From SYFY01 sp031385325 (GTDB lineage Bacteria; Pseudomonadota; Gammaproteobacteria; Pseudomonadales; Azotimanducaceae), in assembly GCA_031385325.1 (NCBI GenBank), contig JANNBJ010000043.1:1-44968 (forward strand): DNA of 44,968 nucleotides, written 5' to 3'. The position numbers and the translations under genes are program-made. Below are positions 15,646 to 24,009 of the stretch, piece after piece. The notes under the pieces were generated by a model that was given only the letters and a program-made list of their open reading frames with translations, did no database searches and had not been told where the DNA came from. How positions within the stretch are numbered: the stretch's first letter is position 1; every line of letters starts with the position of its first letter.

Positions 15646-16752
15646 TCAGCGGGCTACAAATCGGCCAACGGAAATCGCCGGATCCATTGCAGCGGGCGAT
15701 ACCACCGCATCGGCGACCAGTTGACCCACCGCCGGCGAAGTCTGAACTCCAAACCCACCCAACCCTGCCAGCCAGAAAAAGCCTTCGGATCTTGGGTCAA
15801 AACCAAGGACCGGTCGGCGATCGGGGACAAACGTCCGCAGCCCCGCCCATCGATGCAGCAGACGATCAACGCCTTGTGTCGTCAGGCGATTGAAGTTCTC
15901 GACCACCCGAGCCACGTCGAGTTCTTCAGGCTGGGCATCGCAGGCCTCACTCGGCGTTTCATCTTCGGGGCACAACATCAAACCACTCCCTTCCGGTTTG
16001 AAATAGAGATCTTCCCGCAGTGTATGGGTGACGGGCCAACCGAAGGACGCAGCATTCGCGGGAATCAGGACGGCGGTTCGGCGCAGCGGTTGCAACGGGA
16101 TATCACCCAGACCTGCAAGCCGGCCGATCGACGACGCCCAGGCACCCGCAGCGTTGATGACCACTTCGGAAGTCAAGCGCGTTCCGGCATCAACCTGCCA
16201 TCGATCGTGGACTCGAGCCAGTGCACGAACATCGGCGTTGCAGCGGATTTCGCCTCCGGCATTGAGCAAAGTCCGCCGATAGCCCATGAGCAGTGCGTGC
16301 ACGTCAATCGAGTACCAGTCGGGATCAAAACAGGCAGCGCTAATCTGTTCTGAACGCAGAACAGGCACCATGGATTGCGCATCGGCAACAGCGATTTCAC
16401 AAAGTCGCGGACACAAGGGCTGCCAGCGACGCAGAAATTGAGCCATCCGCGGCTCATCGCCCGTTTCAGCGATGGTCAACCCACCACGTGCTTTCAGAAG
16501 CGGAACATCCGTGAACTCGGCCGCAGGTGAAAAGAAGAACTCACGACCCGCCACCGTGAGCGCACTGACGACCGGATTTTCATAACCCTCGATATACAAC
16601 GCCGCCGAGCGACCGCTGCTGTGGTAAGCGGGTTGAGACTCACGCTCCAGCAACAGCACGCGTTTTCGACCGGACAGAAAACTGGCCGCAGCCAACCCCG
16701 CTACGCCACCACCAATGATGACGATGTCAAAATCAGTCTGCTGCGCGCACAC
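15646..16752 (-). CDS. DAO-type FAD-dependent oxidoreductase
   Basis: 368 residues from the GTG at 16752, which has AGGAGG six nt upstream. The FAD Rossmann motif 'DIVIIGGGVAGLAAA' lies at 9-23, and 'LLLERESQPAYHSSGRSAA' follows, the substrate-side signature of the glycine/D-amino acid oxidase (DadA/GlpD) family. 'AAGAWASS' and the C-terminal 'GLGGFGVQTSPAVGQLVAD' complete the fold. Likely oxidises an amine or 2-hydroxy/amino acid; no transmembrane segment. An upstream ATG at 16782 is rejected for the much better GTG. It overlaps the amidohydrolase by 20 bp and is the last gene of the operon. Confidence 0.9.
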   Translation of the reverse strand: MCAQQTDFDIVIIGGGVAGLAAASFLSGRKRVLLLERESQPAYHSSGRSAALYIEGYENPVVSALTVAGREFFFSPAAEFTDVPLLKARGGLTIAETGDEPRMAQFLRRWQPLCPRLCEIAVADAQSMVPVLRSEQISAACFDPDWYSIDVHALLMGYRRTLLNAGGEIRCNADVRALARVHDRWQVDAGTRLTSEVVINAAGAWASSIGRLAGLGDIPLQPLRRTAVLIPANAASFGWPVTHTLREDLYFKPEGSGLMLCPEDETPSEACDAQPEELDVARVVENFNRLTTQGVDRLLHRWAGLRTFVPDRRPVLGFDPRSEGFFWLAGLGGFGVQTSPAVGQLVADAVVSPAAMDPAISVGRFVAR

Positions 16753-19732
16753 CAAGCGCCTCCTGGCTATAGGCGCGTCCACCCTTGACCGTCAGTACAA
16801 CATCATCCAGCGCCGCAATATCGGCCAGCGGATCGCCGTCGATGACTACCAGGTCCGCAACCTTGCCAGCTTCCAGGCTGCCAAGATCATTCTCGACATG
16901 CGCGGCGACAGCCGATTGCCAGGTCGCGGCGTGCAGAATCTGGGCCGGGGTGAGCCCGGCGCGCGCGTACAACCGAAGTTCAGCGTGCAACCCTGCGGCA
17001 TAGGGAACAAATGGCGCGTCAGTCCCGGTGACGACCAGCGCATCACGCTCAACCAGCTTCCTGAGCAGCGCGCCATTGCCAACGGTAGTCTCACGCGCAC
17101 CGTTCACGTTCGGAGCAAGGCGGGCTCGATATGCCGCAGCCACACTTTCGCCGTAAAAACTTCTGAACTGATCCGTCGAGAACAGATCCGCGTCTTCTGC
17201 CGCAATCACGGCAAAACCTGGCAGTACCATCGTCGGGGTAATACCCATGCCACTGGCAACAAGCAGATCGACGACGTCCTGGTAACTGCGACCAAGCGCG
17301 CTCACCTTCGGCGCATAGCCGCGCCGGCTGGTGCCACCAATGTGTTCCACATGATCCGCGCCATAAGCCACCGCGGGATAAAGTTCATGAGACGACACCG
17401 GGATGCCCAGTTCTGCATGAGCGAATGATATGACCCGCTTCTGCCAGCGGTCCGGCAACCGAACGTACGTCTTGATGAAGTCATACTGCAGTTCGCGCGC
17501 GCGTTGCAGTGCGCGTTCGAGATGCGCATCGCTCGTGATCCCCTCCGCCATGGCGTAAAACACGCGATTGCCATCCGTCAGGTAACCAGTGACGTAGGTT
17601 CGAGGCCCGGCACGCCGACCACTGTCCCACGCTTCCTGGCGTTCCTTGGCTACATAGGGGTTTGATCCCGGATCTCGAACCGAGGTGATGCCCCATGCCA
17701 ACCAGGCACTGCCTTGTCGAGCACTGGTACTGCCCATATGAGCGTGCATCTCGAAAAGGCCAGGGATCACGGCATGCGTTAGTGCATCAACCACACGCTC
17801 GCTGCGATCGAGCCGCACCGGCTCCATGGCTTCGATGCGATGTCCAGCAATGACGATATCAACGTTTTCCCGGTAGCGCGCCAAACGACCGTCATACACT
17901 CGGCCTGCTCTGAGTACCCACCGGTCGGTCGCTTGTTCAGGCTGGTAGCGAACTGGCGGGGTCACGTCGATCACGGCGCGGCTTGTCACATCCATCAACT
18001 TCAGTCGACTGCCCGATGCAAAAACGAGATACCTGCCATTCGCACTGTACGATGGCTGATCCGTCAGCTCGCCGGTTACCGGAACCGGATGTTCCGCAGG
18101 CTTTCCCGCAGCACCCAGATCAATCCGCCATAACAATCCATCCTGCACAAAGTTCACGCTATGTCCGTCGGCAGCAATGGACGCATCGAGCAGACTTCGG
18201 TCCGCAACCGGCACGATTGATCGTTCCGCACCACTGGTGGTGTCGAGCATGACCAGCTCATAAACACCTTCACGGTAGCGACTGGAGTATGTGCGCAGCC
18301 TTGTTGTGAGCACGGTTCGATCATCTTCCGACCAGCTCAATAACTGCGGAGGCATCGGCTTGCCAAGCTCGGTGATCGATCCGTTCTCCAGATTGAGGAG
18401 GATCAGTTGAGCAGCCAGCGGACTCCCGGCCACATCGCGGAATACGGCGATGCGTTTGCTGTCGTGAGAGATGGCCGGAAAAGACAGCGTCGTGGCACCT
18501 GCCACATCGACCACGGTCTCCTCATCATCATTCAACCTTTTCCTGACCAAAGACTGTCTACCACTTCGATCAGTGACATACAGCAGGGACTGCCCGTCAG
18601 GGAGAAACACCGGTGTCTGCTCGGCAGCATCATCGTCGGTCAACTGCTTCAATACCGCGCCTTCCGGTTGCCATAACCAGACATCCCCCAAGGCGGTAAA
18701 GGCAATCTGTCCGCCGTCATTGGTTACTGAAGGCGTGACCAGTCCCAACGCTGCTCGTTCGGCAATGGAATCGTGATCCCGGCGCCGCTTTGCATACGGT
18801 GCTCGATTCAATCCAACCGAGGCAGAAAACGCGACACGCGTCGTCTTGCCAGTGGCTATTTCCAGGCGCGTGATGCCGCCATCCACGGCATACATCAGTT
18901 GGGTGTCATCCAGCCAACCGGCTCGAAACGGAAACACATCGGCGTCGGACGAGGACAAGGAAGAAGTTTCGCCACCACTGGCGCTGGCACGTCGCAGCGT
19001 GGTTGAGGTCAATCCTTCCGCGTCGCGCGCCTGAACCTGGTAACTGATCCAGTCACCATCCGGCGACCACGCAAGCCCCGCCACAGTCCCCGGCTCGGTC
19101 TCGATCACCCTGACTTTGCCGGACACCAGATCCAGTACCTTGATCTCGGCTGCGGGCTCATCAACAACATAGGCGAGGGACTTACCGTCCTTTGACCAGG
19201 CCGGCGAGTGGGCGTTAGCAGCCTCTTGCGTTACCTGTCGAGCGACGCCGTCAGCGCGCTGCCACAACCAGATGTTGTAACCACCGCCGCGGTCGGAGGC
19301 AAAGACGATGTCGTCGTTGGGACCTACGTCCGGCTCACGGTCATCCCAAGGATCACTGGTGAGTGCTACCGGTACACCACCGGTTAACTTGAGTTCATAA
19401 AGATCCCAGTTACCAGCCCCATAACCCTGAAACACCACGGTTTTCCCGCCATTTCCCAGTGCGGGCTCACGTGCATCCATTCCCGGACCAACCAGCAATG
19501 ATGTCTCACCACCCGTAAGTGCCGTGCGAAAGAGCAACCCCTGCAGAGCCAGCACCAGAGTGTCCGAGGCCTTGTCAGCCGCGAAGGCAAGATTGGTCCC
19601 TTCGTGCAGGACCACCACCTGATCGGGCGTTGTGCCGGTTGGCTCTGCCACGAAACTGTCGGCCTCTTCCACACGCTCACTGCACGCCACCAGCGTAGTC
19701 ATGAGCAAACCGGCGAGCGCCAGTTGTTTCAT
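16733..19732 (-). CDS. lipoprotein with TolB-like beta-propeller and amidohydrolase domain
   Basis: 999 residues. Signal 'MKQLALAGLLMTTLVAC' ends in a lipobox, so it should be an envelope lipoprotein. Residues about 40-600 are PD40/TolB-type blades ('SPAWSKDGKSLAYV', 'GLAWSPDGDWISYQV', 'TPVFLPDGQSLLYV'). The C-terminal 350 residues form an amidohydrolase: HxH metal motif H663/H665 in 'EMHAHMGS', a lysine/His region 'SSHELYP', 'ADHVEHIGG' and the late Asp in 'VTGTDAPF'. This fusion is known in secreted amidohydrolases related to imidazolonepropionase and prolidase-type enzymes. The substrate is unknown; cyclic peptides or amides are possible. Its start overlaps the thioesterase stop (ATGA). 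Confidence 0.9.
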   Translation of the reverse strand: MKQLALAGLLMTTLVACSERVEEADSFVAEPTGTTPDQVVVLHEGTNLAFAADKASDTLVLALQGLLFRTALTGGETSLLVGPGMDAREPALGNGGKTVVFQGYGAGNWDLYELKLTGGVPVALTSDPWDDREPDVGPNDDIVFASDRGGGYNIWLWQRADGVARQVTQEAANAHSPAWSKDGKSLAYVVDEPAAEIKVLDLVSGKVRVIETEPGTVAGLAWSPDGDWISYQVQARDAEGLTSTTLRRASASGGETSSLSSSDADVFPFRAGWLDDTQLMYAVDGGITRLEIATGKTTRVAFSASVGLNRAPYAKRRRDHDSIAERAALGLVTPSVTNDGGQIAFTALGDVWLWQPEGAVLKQLTDDDAAEQTPVFLPDGQSLLYVTDRSGRQSLVRKRLNDDEETVVDVAGATTLSFPAISHDSKRIAVFRDVAGSPLAAQLILLNLENGSITELGKPMPPQLLSWSEDDRTVLTTRLRTYSSRYREGVYELVMLDTTSGAERSIVPVADRSLLDASIAADGHSVNFVQDGLLWRIDLGAAGKPAEHPVPVTGELTDQPSYSANGRYLVFASGSRLKLMDVTSRAVIDVTPPVRYQPEQATDRWVLRAGRVYDGRLARYRENVDIVIAGHRIEAMEPVRLDRSERVVDALTHAVIPGLFEMHAHMGSTSARQGSAWLAWGITSVRDPGSNPYVAKERQEAWDSGRRAGPRTYVTGYLTDGNRVFYAMAEGITSDAHLERALQRARELQYDFIKTYVRLPDRWQKRVISFAHAELGIPVSSHELYPAVAYGADHVEHIGGTSRRGYAPKVSALGRSYQDVVDLLVASGMGITPTMVLPGFAVIAAEDADLFSTDQFRSFYGESVAAAYRARLAPNVNGARETTVGNGALLRKLVERDALVVTGTDAPFVPYAAGLHAELRLYARAGLTPAQILHAATWQSAVAAHVENDLGSLEAGKVADLVVIDGDPLADIAALDDVVLTVKGGRAYSQEALGVRAAD

Positions 19733-20139
19733 GCTGATGCACTTCCGGCAGACAGTTTGTAGGTCACCGTGGCGATCGCCACTTCATTGCCCTGCACATC
19801 CCGAACCGTCACTTCACCGGTGCACAGACTGCCACCACGCCGACGCACACGGGCTTCGGCAATCAGATCTTCGGCAACAACCAGACGCAGAAAGTGGATG
19901 TCGAACCCGACTGTGGCTCCCCGAGCGTGGGTGGAGAGATCAGCCTTGCTCCAGAACACCGCAGTCGCCGCGATATCGACCAGACCACTGATCGCACCGC
20001 CGTGTACACGCCCGATCCCAAGCTCAGGTCGATACGGCAGACGAACCACCACCCGATCCTCACTGACGCTCTCAAGCCTGGTGCCGAGAGTCCGCGCAAA
20101 TGCATCGTCCTCGGCGATACCGCGGGCTCGCTCGGTCAC
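19729..20139 (-). CDS. PaaI-type hotdog thioesterase
   Basis: 136 residues, GTG start that overlaps the LLM stop (GTGA). 'LGIGRVHGGAISGLVDIAATAVFW' region carries the conserved H-G-G and the acidic residue on the helix as in PaaI/YdiI-type acyl-CoA thioesterases; 'GFDIHFLRLV' and the final 'ATVTYKL' strand are standard. Probably hydrolyses an acyl- or aryl-CoA in the cytoplasm. In a four-gene coupled operon with the LLM monooxygenase, the amidohydrolase and the FAD oxidoreductase. Confidence 0.88.
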   Translation of the reverse strand: MTERARGIAEDDAFARTLGTRLESVSEDRVVVRLPYRPELGIGRVHGGAISGLVDIAATAVFWSKADLSTHARGATVGFDIHFLRLVVAEDLIAEARVRRRGGSLCTGEVTVRDVQGNEVAIATVTYKLSAGSASA

Positions 20140-21359
20140 CTTGGACGGTCAGGCGCGTGATGTGCCGGGATGGCCGTCTGCGCGTTGGCGCCTTCACGAA
20201 ACGCTTTTAACGCCCGTTCGTTTTCCTGGATCTTGTTCAGCACCGCCTGTCCCGCACGGTCGAAACTATCGCGGTGTTCGATGACATGTTTTTGGGATGA
20301 TCGATAGGCCGCCAGATAGCCATTGATCTCGGGTATGACATGCCGGGCCACGAGATCCCAACTGCGACGGGTTGCTTCCGGATTCGCCCAGTCGTGCACA
20401 AAGCCGATCACGGTCCCAAATCCACCTGTCACTTCCAGCAGCGCCTTGATATTGGCGATCAGATCATCCGGTGTACCAATCACCGCCGCCGATCCTTCCA
20501 CCCTCGCTGTTTGCGACACCGCATCATCCGGAGTGCGGAACACCTCTGCACCCGGCCGCATCAACGTGCCTACCGTATATTCGTTGTGCCATCGGAACAG
20601 GCCCTGCTTTGCTTCCTGGGCAGCCTCTTCGCGGGTTTCGGCGATATGCCAGGACAACAGCACCCGCCAGTTGCGACGATCCATGGTCTTGCCATGTTTG
20701 TCCGCCGACTCTTCGGCAAAACTCCACTGGGTTGGCAGAGCCTGCAATCCAGCTGTCGACATCGAACCGATGGAGAGAATGCCGATACCATGTTTGCCCG
20801 CCATGGTCATACCCGATGGGCTCACCATCGACGCAACAGCGCAAGGCAACTCCTCCTGCAGTGGCAACAACTGAAGCGCCGCGTCCCGCAGCGTGAACCA
20901 CTCACACTCATAACTGAATCGTGGTTCTCCAGCGAGCAATCGCCTGATGACACCCAGTGCTTCATCCTGTCGGTCGCGCTGGACCAGCGGGTCAATGCCC
21001 AGCGTGTAGGCATCGGAGGGCAGCGCTCCCGGTCCACTGCCAAAGATCGCCCGACCGCCGGACATGTGATCGAGTTGAACCATCCGCTGGGCAACGTTGA
21101 ACGGGTGGTGATACGGCAGCGAGATCACCCCGGTACCCAGGCGAATGCGATGCGAACGTTCAGCCGCTGCCGCGAGAAACATCTCCGGGGAAGCAATGAT
21201 CTCCCACCCTGTGGAGTGATGTTCACCGCACCAGAACTCGTCGTACCCTAACTTGTCGAGATGCTCGACCAGATCAAGATCCCGGCGAAACTGCAGCATC
21301 GGGTGTTCACCGATTGGATGATGTGGTGCGAGAAACGCACCAAAATTAACGCGTGCCAT
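20136..21359 (-). CDS. LLM-class (luciferase-like) flavin-dependent oxidoreductase
   Basis: 407 residues from the ATG at 21359, chosen because GGAGG lies nearby upstream and 'MARVNFGAFLAPHHP' is the family start; a start at 21431 would add a basic stretch. TIM-barrel motifs: 'DEFWCGEHH' (conserved H pair), 'IRLGTGVISLPYHHPFNVAQRM' region, 'GRAIFGSGPGAL'. It resembles alkanal/limonene/cyclohexanone-type FMN-dependent monooxygenases that use reduced flavin from a partner. First gene of the minus-strand operon 21.4-15.6 kb. A reductase partner is not seen in the operon. Confidence 0.92.
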   Translation of the reverse strand: MARVNFGAFLAPHHPIGEHPMLQFRRDLDLVEHLDKLGYDEFWCGEHHSTGWEIIASPEMFLAAAAERSHRIRLGTGVISLPYHHPFNVAQRMVQLDHMSGGRAIFGSGPGALPSDAYTLGIDPLVQRDRQDEALGVIRRLLAGEPRFSYECEWFTLRDAALQLLPLQEELPCAVASMVSPSGMTMAGKHGIGILSIGSMSTAGLQALPTQWSFAEESADKHGKTMDRRNWRVLLSWHIAETREEAAQEAKQGLFRWHNEYTVGTLMRPGAEVFRTPDDAVSQTARVEGSAAVIGTPDDLIANIKALLEVTGGFGTVIGFVHDWANPEATRRSWDLVARHVIPEINGYLAAYRSSQKHVIEHRDSFDRAGQAVLNKIQENERALKAFREGANAQTAIPAHHAPDRPR

Positions 21360-21483
21360 GCGAGCCCTCCCGAGCCATGCCAGAATTCGTTCTGCATGGA
21401 AACACCCGGACTGAGCCGGTGCAACCTTCATCGCTCAGCACGCCACCCAGCCTGATTGTCCGTCGACGGGAGCTATTTACACC

Positions 21484-21909
21484 ATGAAACAGAAGTCGCT
21501 GTTGGGCGCCGCTGCGCTGCTGCTTGTCCTGGTCATCTCACAGTTGCTTGATGACCGGCAACCCGCGCAGATCAGCGAAGCTCGGTCGGAACCGGCAACA
21601 CTGTCTTCTGCACAAAGCGGCAATGCAATGACGATCGACGCCGAGATCATCAAGTCACTGCCAGATGATGCGGATGGCAGCAGGCACCAGCGGTTTCTGA
21701 TCCGTACCCTCTCCGGACAGCGACTTCTGATCGCGCACAACATCGATCTGGCCCAGCGTGTGGGAGACCTTGTTCCGGGAGAGCCCATACGCATTCGCGG
21801 CCAGTTCGAATGGAACGACAGAGGTGGTGTCATGCACTGGACCCACCATGATCCCCGTGGCATTCACGACGATGGCTGGATCGAATACCAGGGCCAGCGA
21901 TACCAGTAG
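21484..21909 (+). CDS. DUF3465 family exported protein
   Basis: 141 residues with an N-terminal hydrophobic signal or anchor ('SLLGAAALLLVLVIS', 5-19). The C-terminal half carries 'HQRFLIRTLSGQRLLIAHNIDLA', then 'GEPIRIRGQFEWNDRGG', and the highly characteristic 'MHWTHHDPRG..HDDGWI' block of DUF3465 (quoted in parts). The fold is probably an OB-like barrel; function unknown. A GGGAG about 11 nt before the ATG. Divergent from the LLM operon (124 bp between starts) and 110 bp before the DUF3604 gene. Confidence 0.85.
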   Translation: MKQKSLLGAAALLLVLVISQLLDDRQPAQISEARSEPATLSSAQSGNAMTIDAEIIKSLPDDADGSRHQRFLIRTLSGQRLLIAHNIDLAQRVGDLVPGEPIRIRGQFEWNDRGGVMHWTHHDPRGIHDDGWIEYQGQRYQ

Positions 21910-22019
21910 ACTCAGATAGCGCACACCGCGATTGACCCGATGACCGAACACATTTTCTGTGGCGCGATTTAGCTCATCAGCGGACAATCGTTTTTCACGG
22001 GAATCTGGGGAGATTGTCC

Positions 22020-23921
22020 ATGCGTACTTTGTTCGCGCTCATGGCGCTGTGTCTGATAACGGCCTGCAACAAAGAAACGGCAGTCGAAGAGCCAGTAGAC
22101 AACCAGGCTGCCGACTCGATCGCGACCACTGCCGAACCTGCAATCGAGCGCAATCCGGAGCGCAATGCCTACTTCGGCGATCTGCATGTCCACACGATGT
22201 ATTCCTTCGATGCTTACCTGTTTGGTACACGCACCGGTCCCGATGATGCGTACGCCTTTGCAAAAGGCGAGACCATCAAACACGCCTCGGGTTCCGACAT
22301 GAAGATCTCCACACCGCTGGATTTCGAAGCCGTAACCGACCATGGAACCTACCTCGGCATGGTCCCGGCCATGTTTGATCCGGCGTCCACTGTCTTCAAT
22401 CACCCGATTGCCGCGCGGTTACGTGAATCCACCAAGAAAAGAGACCGCACAGCCTTTCGAGAGATGCTGCCGTACATCGGCGGCCAGGTGGAAAAGGATG
22501 ATCTGCTCGACAAGAACATCGTTCGTAACACATGGCAGGACATCGTCGCATCGGCCGAACGAAACAATGAACCCGGCAAGTTCACCGCGTTCATTGGCTA
22601 CGAATACACCGCATCGGGCCCACAATTCGAGAATCTGCACCGCAACGTTATTTTTCAGGGCTCGGCTCACCCGGATATCCCGTTCACACGTCTCGACTCC
22701 GGCAACCCCGAAGACCTCTGGGACTGGATGGACGATCTGCGCAAACAGAACATCGAAGCACTGGCCATTCCCCATAATTCAAATGGCAGCAACGGCTGGA
22801 TGTTCCAGGATGCGACCTACGCAGGCGAATCCCTCGATAGCACTTACGCAGATCAGCGCATGCGCAACGAACCGCTGGTCGAAGTGACGCAGGTCAAAGG
22901 TACTTCGGAGACTCACCCGTTGCTGTCGCCAAACGATGAATGGGCCAATTTCGAGATCATGCCGCAAAGAGTTGCCAGCGATCTGCCCAGTCAGGCACCC
23001 GGCAGCTACGTACGTGATGCCTACCTGCGTGGTCTGGTCATGGAAGCGACCAAGGGTTTCAACCCCTATCGTTTCGGACTGATCGGTTCGAGTGATACCC
23101 ACAATTCGGCCGGTTCCTTCGATGAAAACAACTACTGGAGCAAAACCGGCTTGCTGGATATCACGCCCCAGCAGCGAGGTTCTGTTCCGCTCGCCACACC
23201 TGGCCCAGACGGGAAAGCTTATGCCTCGCCAGCCGCCCAATACTGGGGAGCTTCAGGCCTTGCCGGCGTCTGGGCAGAAGCGAACACACGCGATGATCTC
23301 TACGCCGCCATGCGTCGCAAGGAAACGTTTGGAACGAGTGGCACCCACATCAAGGTTCGTTTTTTCGCCGGGCATGATTTGCCTGGAGACATGACCACCC
23401 GCGCTGACGCCTTAGAACAAGCCTACGAACACGGTGTCGCGATGGGCTCCGATCTCCTCGCAGGCAGGAGCCCAGTCGAGAAACCCGTTGCACCCTCGTT
23501 TTTCACGTGGGCAAGCCGGGACGCCAACAGCCGTCCGCTGCAACGCATCCAGATCATCAAGGGTTGGGTTGAAGACGGATCTGCACAGGAGAAGATCTTT
23601 GATGTGGCCTGCGCAGCTGGCGCTGTGGTTGATCCGAGCACCCAGCGTTGCCCCGACAACGGCGCGAAAGTCGATCTGGACACGTGTGCAACCAACGACG
23701 AAACCGGTGCCGCCGAATTGAAAGCGCACTGGACTGACCCTGAATTCAATGCAGACCAGCGCGCCTTCTACTACGTTCGCGTGCTCGAAAATCCCACCTG
23801 CCGCTGGTCAACATGGGATGCTATTCGTGCTGGCGTGAAGCCTCGGCCCGACATGCAGGCAACCATTCAGGATCGTGCATGGTCATCGCCGATCTGGTAT
23901 GTGCCGATCAAGGCAGGGTGA
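22020..23921 (+). CDS. DUF3604 family lipoprotein (PHP-like metallohydrolase)
   Basis: 633 residues from the ATG at 22020 (GGGGAG about 7 nt upstream). 'MRTLFALMALCLITAC' is a lipoprotein signal with a lipobox. The metal motifs of the PHP-like fold are visible: 'GDLHVHTMYS' (about 55-64), 'AVTDHGTYLG', and 'SSDTHNSAG' further on, plus a late 'TSGTHIKVRFF'. DUF3604 proteins are thought to be metal-dependent hydrolases, often near transporters and steroid or amidohydrolase genes; the reaction is unknown. 88 bp before the PhoD-like gene on the same strand, with which it may form an operon. Confidence 0.87.
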   Translation: MRTLFALMALCLITACNKETAVEEPVDNQAADSIATTAEPAIERNPERNAYFGDLHVHTMYSFDAYLFGTRTGPDDAYAFAKGETIKHASGSDMKISTPLDFEAVTDHGTYLGMVPAMFDPASTVFNHPIAARLRESTKKRDRTAFREMLPYIGGQVEKDDLLDKNIVRNTWQDIVASAERNNEPGKFTAFIGYEYTASGPQFENLHRNVIFQGSAHPDIPFTRLDSGNPEDLWDWMDDLRKQNIEALAIPHNSNGSNGWMFQDATYAGESLDSTYADQRMRNEPLVEVTQVKGTSETHPLLSPNDEWANFEIMPQRVASDLPSQAPGSYVRDAYLRGLVMEATKGFNPYRFGLIGSSDTHNSAGSFDENNYWSKTGLLDITPQQRGSVPLATPGPDGKAYASPAAQYWGASGLAGVWAEANTRDDLYAAMRRKETFGTSGTHIKVRFFAGHDLPGDMTTRADALEQAYEHGVAMGSDLLAGRSPVEKPVAPSFFTWASRDANSRPLQRIQIIKGWVEDGSAQEKIFDVACAAGAVVDPSTQRCPDNGAKVDLDTCATNDETGAAELKAHWTDPEFNADQRAFYYVRVLENPTCRWSTWDAIRAGVKPRPDMQATIQDRAWSSPIWYVPIKAG

Positions 23922-24009
23922 CCTGCACGGAGGGACTGGCCGCGTCACGAACACGTCACGGAGCTACGTTTGAATCCGTTGACAACTTCAACGCACCGGT
24001 CGATCTTGC

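Noticed and set aside
15646..16782. Start of the FAD oxidoreductase at ATG 16782
   Set aside because: The GTG at 16752 has AGGAGG at 6 nt and gives the normal short N-terminus before the FAD motif.
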